From Pseudomaricurvus alkylphenolicus (GTDB taxonomy: Bacteria; Pseudomonadota; Gammaproteobacteria; Pseudomonadales; Cellvibrionaceae), in NCBI RefSeq assembly GCF_011683955.1, contig NZ_JAAQPI010000002.1, forward strand, positions 324,157-388,156: DNA of 64,000 bases, read 5' to 3'. Each line of letters begins with the position of its first letter. Within the stretch, counting starts at the first letter, position 1. Below the pieces are notes generated by a model, which was not told where the DNA came from, searched no databases, and saw only the letters and a program-made list of their open reading frames with translations. A program made the translations under genes and the position numbers. Shown piece after piece: positions 1-7,335 of the stretch.

Positions 1-55
1 ATCAATGCTTGTAGATCAGCGCATGGCTTTTCTGTAGCAGCTTGGCAGCAACTAC

Positions 56-502
56 TTACTCAGCAACAACGATAACCTTAACTGCCTGAATGACTTCAGC
101 GTGCAGCTGTACGTCAATCTCGTACTCGCCAACTTCACGCAGAGTTCCTGCAGGCAGCTTAACTTCAGACTTGCTGATCTCAACACCGCCCTGGGAGATG
201 GCAGCGGCCAGGTCACGAGTACCCAGGGAGCCGAACAGCTTGCCTTCATCACCGGCGTTGGCAGTGATGGTCACTTCCAGCTCAGCCAGCTGAGCGGCGC
301 GGGCTTCAGCAGAAGCCTTCTTCTCGGCAGCGGCAGCTTCCAGCTCGGCGCGGCGGGCTTCAAAGTCAGCCACATTAGCGGCGGTAGCGGGGATAGCCTT
401 CCCCTGTGGGATCAGGAAGTTACGACCGAAACCGGCCTTAACAGTTACCTGGTCGCCGATGTTACCCAGCTTACCCACTTTTTCGAGCAGAATAACGTTC
501 AT
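56..502 (-). CDS. rplI: 50S ribosomal protein L9
   Basis: L9 binds 23S rRNA domain V at the base of the L1 stalk and helps keep the reading frame. The protein is 148 residues, the usual length. It opens [19 protein letters not shown] and continues through [15 protein letters not shown], the conserved N-terminal rRNA-binding domain. A long Ala/Glu-rich connecting helix follows (about residues 45-75), then the C-terminal domain. It is the last gene of the rpsF-rpsR-DUF2232-rplI set, 44 bases after the membrane protein gene. The 55 bases left in the window after its stop show nothing clear. Identification is secure. Confidence 0.98.
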   Translation of the reverse strand: MNVILLEKVGKLGNIGDQVTVKAGFGRNFLIPQGKAIPATAANVADFEARRAELEAAAAEKKASAEARAAQLAELEVTITANAGDEGKLFGSLGTRDLAAAISQGGVEISKSEVKLPAGTLREVGEYEIDVQLHAEVIQAVKVIVVAE

Positions 503-546
503 TTCGTTAATCCTCTAAGTCAAATTGTAGTGTTCTGCGACAGCGC

Positions 547-1434
547 TTATTGGTCGCGATCATCGGTTTTGTCGATCTCCGATGTCGCCGGCGCCAGACG
601 CGAACGAAAGTCTGTCCAAGTATCCAGTAACGCAAGCACAATAATCAGTGGGCCTGCGAACAGAAGTACCAAATAAAACAAGATCAGCCACTGTGCACCC
701 ATACCCCTGGCCTTAACCAACCGATGGGCAATGGCTGCCCCGGTGACCATCAGCGGCAGAGCAAACAAGCTCGCCCAATGCTGATAGTCCAGCCCCTGGC
801 GCCAGCAGTACAGGGTTGCCGCGAAGCAAACCAGCGCCGGCACGGGCCCCAACCGCACTTGGTGGAACTCCGTCTGTAACCCGCCCGGGTTGTAGAGCAT
901 CGCCTGCCACCAGCGCGCCAGCAGCAGACTCAACAGGGCGTTTACCGCCATCACATAGCCAACCAGTCCCACCACAAATGTCTCGCTGGGCAGCGATAAC
1001 GGTGATGGTTCACCGGTCTGCTGGGCTTGCTCTTGCATCTGCTTGAGCATATCGCCCAGCGCTTCGGTAACATCCGCCACCGGGTCAGGGATAGAGCTGG
1101 CTAATACCAGGCTGCCAAGGCAACTCAGGGTGACCAGCCCCATCAGGCAGACTGACCAGTTGGAGCTGTTCCGCAGAACCAGCGCCATCACAAAGGTCAG
1201 CAACAAACCCAGCAGGGTTACCGAGGGCATCAAGGGCCCCATATCACTGAGCCAGAACGCGGCCAGTGCGGGTAACAGCGCCCACAGCAGGATCAGTGAT
1301 CCGTCCAATGGGCCGCGACGCAAGCTAACCAGCGCCGCTGTGGCCGGACTGATGAGTGGAAACCAGCTTCCAATCAGAGCAATCACAATGGCCTGTGCGC
1401 GGCCACGCATAATAAATTCTGCCAGAGCGCGCAC
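547..1434 (-). CDS. DUF2232-type integral membrane protein in the ribosomal operon
   Basis: A 295-residue, very hydrophobic protein with about seven or eight predicted membrane segments and a short charged C-terminal tail. It starts with GTG, 12 bases after rpsR. A membrane protein at exactly this place between rpsR and rplI is known in Pseudomonas and relatives, where it is annotated as a DUF2232/YybS-like conserved hypothetical. No catalytic motif is visible. Hydrophilic stretches around residues 115-150 probably form a loop. Position implies co-transcription with S6, S18 and L9, but its function is unknown. Family assignment rests on hydropathy and synteny rather than on a signature. Confidence 0.8.
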   Translation of the reverse strand: MRALAEFIMRGRAQAIVIALIGSWFPLISPATAALVSLRRGPLDGSLILLWALLPALAAFWLSDMGPLMPSVTLLGLLLTFVMALVLRNSSNWSVCLMGLVTLSCLGSLVLASSIPDPVADVTEALGDMLKQMQEQAQQTGEPSPLSLPSETFVVGLVGYVMAVNALLSLLLARWWQAMLYNPGGLQTEFHQVRLGPVPALVCFAATLYCWRQGLDYQHWASLFALPLMVTGAAIAHRLVKARGMGAQWLILFYLVLLFAGPLIIVLALLDTWTDFRSRLAPATSEIDKTDDRDQ

Positions 1435-1446
1435 AATAATCTTGTC

Positions 1447-1674
1447 TTAGTCGTGACTGTCCGTGTATGGCAGCAGAGCCAGGTAGCGAGCGCGCTTGAC
1501 AGCGGTAGCCAGCTGACGCTGATACTTGGCTTTGGTACCGGTGATACGGCTGGGTACAATCTTGCCGGTCTCTGAAACGTAGGCTTTCAGAGTATCCAGG
1601 TCTTTGTAGTCGATCTGCTTAACGCCTTCGGCGGTAAAACGGCAGAACTTACGACGACGGAAAAAACGTGCCAT
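1447..1674 (-). CDS. rpsR: 30S ribosomal protein S18
   Basis: S18 is a small-subunit platform protein that forms a heterodimer with S6 and contacts 16S rRNA. The product is 75 residues and opens [13 protein letters not shown], followed by the typical [17 protein letters not shown] and [15 protein letters not shown] segments. It lies 12 bases after rpsF, so the two are surely co-transcribed. Length and sequence are canonical. Confidence 0.98.
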   Translation of the reverse strand: MARFFRRRKFCRFTAEGVKQIDYKDLDTLKAYVSETGKIVPSRITGTKAKYQRQLATAVKRARYLALLPYTDSHD

Positions 1675-1686
1675 GGTGTTGACTCC

Positions 1687-2130
1687 TTACTCTTCGCCAG
1701 CGTTGTCAGCGGCAGGGGCTTCTGCGGGAGCAGCGGCAGCTGGCTTCTCGGCAGACTCTTCACGGCGCTCTTGACGTTCCTGACGGTTCGCCTTGCGCTC
1801 GCGGCTCTCTTTTTCCGCTTTCATGATGGGAGACTCTTCAGTTACAGCCTCGTCGGTGCGAATCACCAGATTACGCAGCACGGCATCGTTGTAACGGAAG
1901 TTGGTAGTCAACTCGTCCAGTACTTCTTCAGTACACTCAACATTCATCAGAATGTAGTGAGCCTTGTGGATTTTGTTGATGGAGTAGGCCAACTGGCGGC
2001 GACCCCAGTCTTCCAGACGGTGAACAGCACCACCCGCATCCTTGATGGACGCAGTGTAACGCTCGATCATGCCTGATACTTGCTCGCTCTGGTCCGGGTG
2101 AACCAGGAACACAATTTCGTAATGACGCAT
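1687..2130 (-). CDS. rpsF: 30S ribosomal protein S6
   Basis: S6 pairs with S18 on the 30S platform. The protein is 147 residues: [18 protein letters not shown], then the RNP-like fold with [18 protein letters not shown]. After about residue 108 comes a low-complexity Glu/Arg/Ala tail ending in Glu-Glu. A C-terminal Glu pair is the site that RimK extends with glutamates in E. coli S6; whether that happens here is inference. It is the first gene of the operon, with a good Shine-Dalgarno (AAGGAG) and an upstream promoter at 2228-2256. Confidence 0.98.
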   Translation of the reverse strand: MRHYEIVFLVHPDQSEQVSGMIERYTASIKDAGGAVHRLEDWGRRQLAYSINKIHKAHYILMNVECTEEVLDELTTNFRYNDAVLRNLVIRTDEAVTEESPIMKAEKESRERKANRQERQERREESAEKPAAAAPAEAPAADNAGEE

Positions 2131-2227
2131 TTTAGCTCCTTACGGGTTAAAGCCTCCCGGGCGAAAATCGCTCAGTGAGGCAAGGAGAACCGGGAAGTTA
2201 AACCCCCGGCTATATTTCGGGCCGCGG

Positions 2228-2256
2228 ATAATAGGGCTTTTACCTACCAAATGCAA
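2228..2256 (-). promoter_or_regulatory. sigma-70-type promoter of the rpsF operon
   Basis: On the minus strand there is TTGCAT (2251-2256), a 17-base spacer and TATTAT (2228-2233). Start would fall near 2221 and give a leader of about 90 bases before rpsF. The leader is G+C-rich and able to fold, and S6:S18 leader autoregulation is known in other bacteria. I cannot confirm a binding motif here. Confidence 0.65.
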
Positions 2257-2301
2257 GGCAGGTGCAACATCCCAGCGGATATTGACTACTCTTATACATG
2301 G

Positions 2302-2316
2302 ATTGTTTGGAACAAT
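2302..2316. promoter_or_regulatory. 6-3-6 inverted repeat before the Pycsar-effector-like gene
   Basis: ATTGTT-TGG-AACAAT is a perfect dyad ending 11 bases before the start codon at 2328. It lies between two copies of ATACATGGAT (2294-2303 and 2324-2333), the second of which spans the start codon. Position suggests an operator, but 6-base arms can arise by chance. Confidence 0.35.
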
Positions 2317-2327
2317 AGAGCCAATAC

Positions 2328-2876
2328 ATGGATCAGAGCACGACCACAAAACCCCCTGCCGGCGTCGCTGAGCCGGATAAAGACGTCATATACGCACTGC
2401 GCACCGCCCAGCAAAGCCAGATTCAGCTCAGCATTGTGGCGGATCAAAAGGCCAACATCGTTATCGGTATTTGCCTGATTCTGATGTCCATTATGCACAG
2501 CCGCCTGCTGGTTAACGCCGCCCTGCCGCCCACACCCTTGCTGCTGGTTTCCTGTGCCATCGGCGTGGCTTTTGTAACCGCAATTCTGGTGGTCATGCCA
2601 CGGACAAAGACCCTGCACCTGGATGCCGCCCGTGACATGCCTGACCCACTGTTCTTTGGCAGCTTTGCCAATATCAGCCTGGACGACTATCGCGATTATA
2701 TGACCACTACGCTGACCAACAATGAAACCGCAAGGCGTATGCTGGTGACAGACATTTACTTTGCCGGAGCCGTTTTGGGTCGTAAGTACCTTATGTTGCA
2801 AATCAGCTACGCAGCGCTGCTGCTGGCCGGTATTCTGTCGTTCGGCGCCATACTGTCCCAGAGCCTGCCCATTTAG
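2328..2876 (+). CDS. Pycsar effector-like membrane protein (DUF5706 / PycTM family)
   Basis: A 182-residue membrane protein. The family signature is the N-terminal helix plus ADQKANI (residues 38-44) leading into the first membrane segment (about 43-58). A second segment spans about 68-90. After a cytosolic stretch comes [19 protein letters not shown], with [10 protein letters not shown] running into a third segment (158-176). This layout matches the DUF5706 domain, described as the membrane effector of Pycsar anti-phage systems that responds to cUMP or cCMP. No uridylate or cytidylate cyclase gene is next to it: the flanks are rpsF and a UPF0178 gene. It is therefore a solitary member, and defence function is not shown. 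The Shine-Dalgarno is weak. Confidence 0.75.
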   Translation: MDQSTTTKPPAGVAEPDKDVIYALRTAQQSQIQLSIVADQKANIVIGICLILMSIMHSRLLVNAALPPTPLLLVSCAIGVAFVTAILVVMPRTKTLHLDAARDMPDPLFFGSFANISLDDYRDYMTTTLTNNETARRMLVTDIYFAGAVLGRKYLMLQISYAALLLAGILSFGAILSQSLPI

Positions 2877-2925
2877 TGCTCCCTCAAGTACACTGGCGGC
2901 CCTGCACACACTGTCCGGAGCGCAC

Positions 2926-3390
2926 ATGAAGATCTGGGTTGACGCCGATGCCACCCCCAAACCCGTCAAGGAAATCCTGTTCAGGGCAGCTCAACGTGAG
3001 AAAGTGACCACCACCCTGGTGGCCAACCAGGGGCTCAGCACTCCCAACTCTCCTTATTTGAAGGCGGTCCAGGTCAGCAGTGGTTTCGATGTGGCCGACA
3101 ACTATATTGTGCAAGAGTGCGAGGCAGGTGACATCGTGATCACAGCGGACATCCCACTGGCCGCAGAGGTTGTCGAGAAAGGGGCCCTGGCCATCAACCC
3201 TCGAGGTGAAAAGTACACCCGTGAGAATATCCGCCAGCGTCTGGCCATGCGGGATTTTATGGAACAGATGCGCTCAGCGGGCGAAGTGACGGGTGGTCCC
3301 AAGGCCTATAACCAGCAGGACCGGCAGGCGTTTGCCAACAGCCTGGATCGGCTGCTGGCTCAGGCCAGGCGCATGCAGCTTAAACCATAG
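2926..3390 (+). CDS. yaiI: UPF0178 (YaiI/YqxD) family protein
   Basis: A 154-residue protein opening [19 protein letters not shown], the hallmark of UPF0178. It contains [22 protein letters not shown] and the basic [19 protein letters not shown] segment. The acidic DADA and TADIPLA motifs resemble PIN-like nuclease active sites, which is the fold usually suggested, but the biochemical role is unproven. The start at 2926 was chosen because CGGAG lies 6 bases upstream and the conserved N-terminus begins there. The gap to the preceding gene is 49 bases on the same strand, so co-transcription is possible. Confidence 0.9.
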   Translation: MKIWVDADATPKPVKEILFRAAQREKVTTTLVANQGLSTPNSPYLKAVQVSSGFDVADNYIVQECEAGDIVITADIPLAAEVVEKGALAINPRGEKYTRENIRQRLAMRDFMEQMRSAGEVTGGPKAYNQQDRQAFANSLDRLLAQARRMQLKP

Positions 3391-3444
3391 GCCCTAATAA
3401 CACAGATCTTAATAACGCAGGTGCAGGCGCTTGGAGACAATGCC

Positions 3445-4662
3445 TTATTGGGTCACCCGGGCAGCTCGCGGCAGGCCGGTCGATGCCAACGCCGCCAGCA
3501 ACACCATCAGCGAAGAGGCCAGCAAGCAAGCCTCAAGACCAAAGAACTGGTAGATGCTTCCGGACAACACCGTACCCAACAGGCGTCCGGCAGCATTAGC
3601 CATATAATAGAAGCCTACATCCAGCGACACGCCATCTGCCTTGGCGTAGGACACAATTAAATACGAGTGCACAGCGGAGTTAATCGCAAACACACCGCCA
3701 AAGGCCAGCAATCCGGAAACCACTACCCACTCAGCAGGCCAGCCCAGCCAGCAGCCCACCGCAATCAGAGCCGGCAACCCACTTAACACCATTGCCCACC
3801 ACAGTGCCGCATGGCCGTCCGGAACTCTTCCTGCAGCCTGTCCGGTCAAGCGCGGCGCCTGGGCCTGCACTATGCCATAACCGATCACCCAAACTGCCAA
3901 CAGACTGCCAACCGCTGTATGGCTCCATCCCAACCGGGATTGGAGAAATACCGGCAAAGCCACCACAAACCATACATCCCGAGCTCCAAACAGAAACAAC
4001 CGCGCGGCAGACAATCGATTGATGGAGCCGCTCTTGGACAATAGATCCTGGAATTTCGGCTTGAAGGAGGTCTTGCCCAAATTGCGATCAAGCAATAGAA
4101 AGCTGGTAACCAAGACAATCGCCAGAGCAGCGGCCATAACTGCAACCGCGCCACGAAACCCCAGCCAGGTCATTAACACCGCTCCCAGAAAAAAACCCAC
4201 TCCCTTCAGCGTGTTTTTGGACCCGGTCAATAGCGCCACCCAGCGATACAGCTGACCTTGCTGATCATCAGGGATCAGCGTTTTGATACTGCTCTTGGCA
4301 CTCATTTTGTTCAGGTCTTTAGCGATACCCGACAACGCCTGAGCCACCATGACGTAGGCCACACCAAGCAGGGAGGGCTCCACAGCCAGCATCCCCAACG
4401 CGACGATCTGCAGTCCCAACCCCATATGCATGGTGAGGTTGAGCCCTATCCTGGCCGCCAGCCAACCTCCCACCAGATTGGTAACCACCCCGAAAAACTC
4501 GTACAACAGGAACAGGGTTGCCACTTGCAACGGGCTGTAGCCCAAACCGTGAAAGTAGAGCACCACCAGCATCCGCAGGGCGCCATCGGTCAGGGTGAAA
4601 GCCCAATAGCTGGCGGTCACAACCAAATACTGAGCAACACTTCGGGGCAGCTGGGAAAACAT
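3445..4662 (-). CDS. arsJ: ArsJ, organoarsenical efflux transporter (MFS)
   Basis: A 405-residue major facilitator with about 11-12 membrane segments. It opens with SVAQYLVVTASYWAFTLTDG and carries the conserved SGIAKDLNKMSAKSSIKTL region and a GARDVWFVVALPVFL segment typical of ArsJ. In the known pathway, arsenate replaces phosphate in the GAPDH reaction to form 1-arseno-3-phosphoglycerate, and ArsJ exports this unstable product, which then releases arsenate outside the cell. The neighbours fit: a dedicated GAPDH 22 bases upstream and an ArsR before that. The gene is the last of the operon. Identification is firm from sequence plus context. Confidence 0.93.
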   Translation of the reverse strand: MFSQLPRSVAQYLVVTASYWAFTLTDGALRMLVVLYFHGLGYSPLQVATLFLLYEFFGVVTNLVGGWLAARIGLNLTMHMGLGLQIVALGMLAVEPSLLGVAYVMVAQALSGIAKDLNKMSAKSSIKTLIPDDQQGQLYRWVALLTGSKNTLKGVGFFLGAVLMTWLGFRGAVAVMAAALAIVLVTSFLLLDRNLGKTSFKPKFQDLLSKSGSINRLSAARLFLFGARDVWFVVALPVFLQSRLGWSHTAVGSLLAVWVIGYGIVQAQAPRLTGQAAGRVPDGHAALWWAMVLSGLPALIAVGCWLGWPAEWVVVSGLLAFGGVFAINSAVHSYLIVSYAKADGVSLDVGFYYMANAAGRLLGTVLSGSIYQFFGLEACLLASSLMVLLAALASTGLPRAARVTQ

Positions 4663-4684
4663 GCTCTGATTACCGACACCGCTG

Positions 4685-5683
4685 TTAAAGTGAACGCGCC
4701 ACTTTCGCAGCCAGCTCCATCATGCGATTGACATAGCCCACTTCATTGTCATACCAGGCCAGAATCTTTACCTGTGTGCCATTGATCACCATGGTTGATG
4801 GCGCGTCGACAACACTGGAGCGGGTGTCGTTGGTATAATCCACCGATACCAGCGGGCGCTCCTCATAGCCCAACACACCGCTCAAACGATCCTGTGAAGC
4901 CGCCTTCAACGCCTCATTCACTTGCTCAACGGTCACTCTACGCTCTATCTCGAACACGCAATCAGTAAGCGAGGCATTGGCCAGGGGCACCCGTACCGCG
5001 ACCCCATTCAACCGCCCTTTCAGTTCCGGAAAAATCTCAGTGATGGCTGTCGCCGATCCTGTGGAGGTGGGAATCAGAGACATGCTGCTGGCGCGGGCCC
5101 GACGTAAATCCTTGTGGTATTCATCGAGAATACTCTGGGTATTGGTAATATCGTGGATGGTGGTGATTGAGCCGTGGCGAATGCCAAATTCTTTGTGAAT
5201 CACATCCACCACCGGCGCCAGGCAATTGGTGGTGCAGGACGCTGCGGTGATAATGTCCTGTGAGCCGTCATAACGATCATCATTCACGCCCATGACCACA
5301 TTGAGTGTTCCATCTTTGACCGGTGCTGATACCACGACCTTGCGAACACCTGCGTCCAGATAGGGCTGCAAAGCTTCCTTGGACTTGAACTTACCAGTGC
5401 ACTCGACCACCAGGTCCACCTGCTGCCAGGGTCCGTCTTCAAGCGCCGTGCGACTGGAATAACTCACCCGCTTGCCATCAATAATCAATGCGTCGTCGTC
5501 GGCTCTGACCTCACGATTCCACTGACCATGGACGGAATCGAACTGCAGAAGGTGTGCCGCGGTGGCAGCATCACCGGCTTTTTCATTGATGTGCACGATT
5601 TCGATGTCTTCCCACCCCCAAGCGGCTCGCAGCGCCAGCCTGCCCATGCGTCCAAAGCCATTGATTCCTATGCGAACCGCCAT
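4685..5683 (-). CDS. gapdh: ArsJ-associated glyceraldehyde-3-phosphate dehydrogenase
   Basis: A 332-residue GAPDH. It has the Rossmann motif [16 protein letters not shown] at the N-terminus, the catalytic-cysteine motif [11 protein letters not shown], and [12 protein letters not shown] near the C-terminus. The segment [20 protein letters not shown] is characteristic of the GAPDH branch found next to arsJ, and an Asn stands where many glycolytic enzymes have Asp for NAD binding. Its role here is to make 1-arseno-3-phosphoglycerate for export by ArsJ. It sits 22 bases upstream of arsJ and 97 bases downstream of arsR, with an AGAGGTG ribosome site. A housekeeping gap gene should exist elsewhere in the genome. 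Confidence 0.92.
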   Translation of the reverse strand: MAVRIGINGFGRMGRLALRAAWGWEDIEIVHINEKAGDAATAAHLLQFDSVHGQWNREVRADDDALIIDGKRVSYSSRTALEDGPWQQVDLVVECTGKFKSKEALQPYLDAGVRKVVVSAPVKDGTLNVVMGVNDDRYDGSQDIITAASCTTNCLAPVVDVIHKEFGIRHGSITTIHDITNTQSILDEYHKDLRRARASSMSLIPTSTGSATAITEIFPELKGRLNGVAVRVPLANASLTDCVFEIERRVTVEQVNEALKAASQDRLSGVLGYEERPLVSVDYTNDTRSSVVDAPSTMVINGTQVKILAWYDNEVGYVNRMMELAAKVARSL

Positions 5684-5722
5684 TATTCGTCACCTCTATT
5701 CAAACTGCTTCAACCAAGAAAA

Positions 5723-5740
5723 TGCATATGCGTATAAGCA
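5723..5740. promoter_or_regulatory. imperfect dyad between arsR and gapdh, possible second ArsR site
   Basis: TGCATAT-GCGT-ATAAGCA has arms matching at 6 of 7 positions. It lies in a very A+T-rich 97-base gap. ArsR/SmtB repressors bind A+T-rich dyads of this size. Direct binding is inference. Confidence 0.35.
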
Positions 5741-5780
5741 AATATATTAAATAAAATCGATTGCAAAAATATGACCCGTA

Positions 5781-6122
5781 CTAGCAGCAGCCAGCACCTT
5801 CGACGGCGATCAGCTTTTCCAGATCGGCTTTAAAATCGACGCTCTGTGCTGCTTCGTGTTTGAACGAAGACAGCAGTTCCCCCATAAACGCCGGGTTACC
5901 CTGGAGCTGGTAGTGCACCCAGACCCCATCACGGCGGGTGGTGACCAAACCATTATTACGCAAATAGGCCAGGTGGCGGGAAACAACACTCTGGGACAGT
6001 TCCAGCGCTTCCACCAGATCACATACGCAAAGCTCGCCGCGTTCGGCCAACAGGTAAATCACCCGCAACCGTACCGGTTCCGACAACGCCTTAAACAGGC
6101 TGGCATATTCATTCACAGTCAT
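5781..6122 (-). CDS. arsR: ArsR-family arsenic-responsive repressor
   Basis: A 113-residue winged-helix repressor. It has EYASLFKALSEPVRLRVIYLL, the metalloid-site motif ELCVCDL (the two cysteines bind As(III) in ArsR), the recognition helix SQSVVSRHLAYLRNNGLV, and a C-terminal CC pair that could give extra thiols. It begins the arsR-gapdh-arsJ operon. The start at 6122 is where the family N-terminus begins. No ribosome-binding site precedes it, and the -10 box ends six bases before the ATG, so the mRNA is probably leaderless. The reading frame stays open far upstream but runs through the promoter and the divergent gene, so a longer protein is unlikely. Confidence 0.93.
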   Translation of the reverse strand: MTVNEYASLFKALSEPVRLRVIYLLAERGELCVCDLVEALELSQSVVSRHLAYLRNNGLVTTRRDGVWVHYQLQGNPAFMGELLSSFKHEAAQSVDFKADLEKLIAVEGAGCC

Positions 6123-6128
6123 GGCGCC

Positions 6129-6156
6129 ATTATATTTGCCTAGCCATATATAGCAA
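6129..6156 (-). promoter_or_regulatory. arsR promoter, predicted to give a leaderless mRNA
   Basis: Minus strand: TTGCTA (6151-6156), 16-base spacer, TATAAT (6129-6134). Six bases then separate the -10 box from the arsR ATG, so transcription should start at or next to that A. TTGC and GCAA half-sites flank the spacer and could form the ArsR operator over the promoter. Confidence 0.65.
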
Positions 6157-6178
6157 CACCTGTGATAAGCTGCCGGCC

Positions 6179-7051
6179 ATGGAAACACCTCAGCACCTTG
6201 AACTGCACCTGCCCGTGGAGGAATCCGGCCTGACCCCGCTGGATATACTTCCATCTCAAACAGGGCTGTCTCGCCAGCAGCTAAAGCAGGTAATGCAAAA
6301 AGGCGCACTTTGGATGACGCCTGGTGACGGCGCCATCGACCAGCCTCGACGCCACAATCGCCACACCCAGCGTTTGCGTCGCGCCAAACGCACACTGCAA
6401 AAGGGAGACACCCTGCATCTGTACTACGATGCCGACATACTCTCCAGCGAACCTCCTGCTGCCATCCTGATTGACGACCAACAGCAATACTCCGTCTGGT
6501 ATAAACCGCCCGGCATGTTTTCCCAGGGCTCCAAATGGAGCGATCACGGCAGTATCGGCCGCTGGGTGCAACGGCACCTGAGCAGCGAACGCGCGGTTTT
6601 TCTGGTACATCGACTGGACCGGGCAACCAGAGGATTGATGGTCCTTGCTCACAGTAAGAAGGCGGCTCGGGCGCTCACGCTAGCCTTCGAAGAGCGGAAA
6701 ACCCGGAAGCACTACCAGGCGATTGTGGTCGGTCAATTTCCGGATCAGCCTCTGAGCTGTAAAAGAGAAATCGACGGACGCAGCGCCTGCAGTCATTTCG
6801 AGCGCCTCGCCTATGATCCTCAAACCCAACGCTCACTGCTAAATGTCATTATTGAGACCGGCCGCAAACACCAGATTCGACGACATTTGACCGCATTGGA
6901 CTTCCCCATTGTTGGAGACCGGCTGCACGGCAGTGCACAGGCGGGGGACCCAGACCTGCAACTCTGTGCCTGGCGACTGGAGTTTCCCTGCCCTCGCAGC
7001 GGTGAGATCAGGTCATATGTACTGGAACCCAAATTGAGGCTGCCATTTTGA
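6179..7051 (+). CDS. RluA-family RNA pseudouridine synthase
   Basis: A 290-residue pseudouridine synthase. The catalytic motif HRLDRATRGLMVLAH has its Asp at residue 147. KHYQAIVVG and GRKHQIRRHLTAL follow, all in RluA order. An N-terminal S4-like region is present (about residues 20-80), unusually Arg/Gln-rich around 55-72. The RluA consensus after HRLDR is often DTSG; here it is ATRG. The substrate (23S, 16S or tRNA uridine) cannot be told from sequence. It is divergent from arsR with only 56 bases between starts, so its promoter must overlap the ars control region. Confidence 0.88.
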   Translation: METPQHLELHLPVEESGLTPLDILPSQTGLSRQQLKQVMQKGALWMTPGDGAIDQPRRHNRHTQRLRRAKRTLQKGDTLHLYYDADILSSEPPAAILIDDQQQYSVWYKPPGMFSQGSKWSDHGSIGRWVQRHLSSERAVFLVHRLDRATRGLMVLAHSKKAARALTLAFEERKTRKHYQAIVVGQFPDQPLSCKREIDGRSACSHFERLAYDPQTQRSLLNVIIETGRKHQIRRHLTALDFPIVGDRLHGSAQAGDPDLQLCAWRLEFPCPRSGEIRSYVLEPKLRLPF

Positions 7052-7063
7052 GGCAAACACGCG

Positions 7064-7069
7064 TATAAT
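7064..7069 (+). promoter_or_regulatory. candidate -10 box for deaD
   Basis: A perfect TATAAT lies just after the preceding stop codon. The hexamer 17 bases upstream (TGCCAT) is a poor -35 match. Transcription from about 7076 would give a leader of some 260 bases before deaD, as is typical of cold-shock mRNAs. Confidence 0.45.
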
Positions 7070-7335
7070 CCGCGCCCTCTTGTGATTCGGGATCACTGGC
7101 CAGACGCCTTGCTCCGGGCCGTTCACGACCTTCCTTGCGTTCTATCAATAGAAAAGGGGGGGTACGCGAACCCTGCCACGATGGCAGCCACCACCTTGCC
7201 CCAGATAAGCCCCATACTATGGAATAGGGGAGGCGAGCCGCCAATGCCCCCCTCCACGTGACTGTAATTGCGTAACAGACTCTGCCGAAATCTCCGGCTG
7301 CCCGCTATTGTTACGCCCATAGAAAAGGCGACTTC
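7070..7335 (+). promoter_or_regulatory. long 5' leader of deaD
   Basis: No reading frame here looks coding. It contains a C-rich stretch (about 7180-7255) and a stem-loop, GCGTAACA (7270-7277) pairing with TGTTACGC (7309-7316), with GCCG/CGGC inside. The helix ends 13 bases before the AAGGCG ribosome site of deaD. Long structured leaders occur in cold-shock helicase genes. Temperature or self-control is inference. Confidence 0.5.

Noticed and set aside
6123-6626. N-terminal extension of arsR by 168 codons
   Set aside because: It runs through the promoter and the divergent pseudouridine synthase gene and is not ArsR-like.
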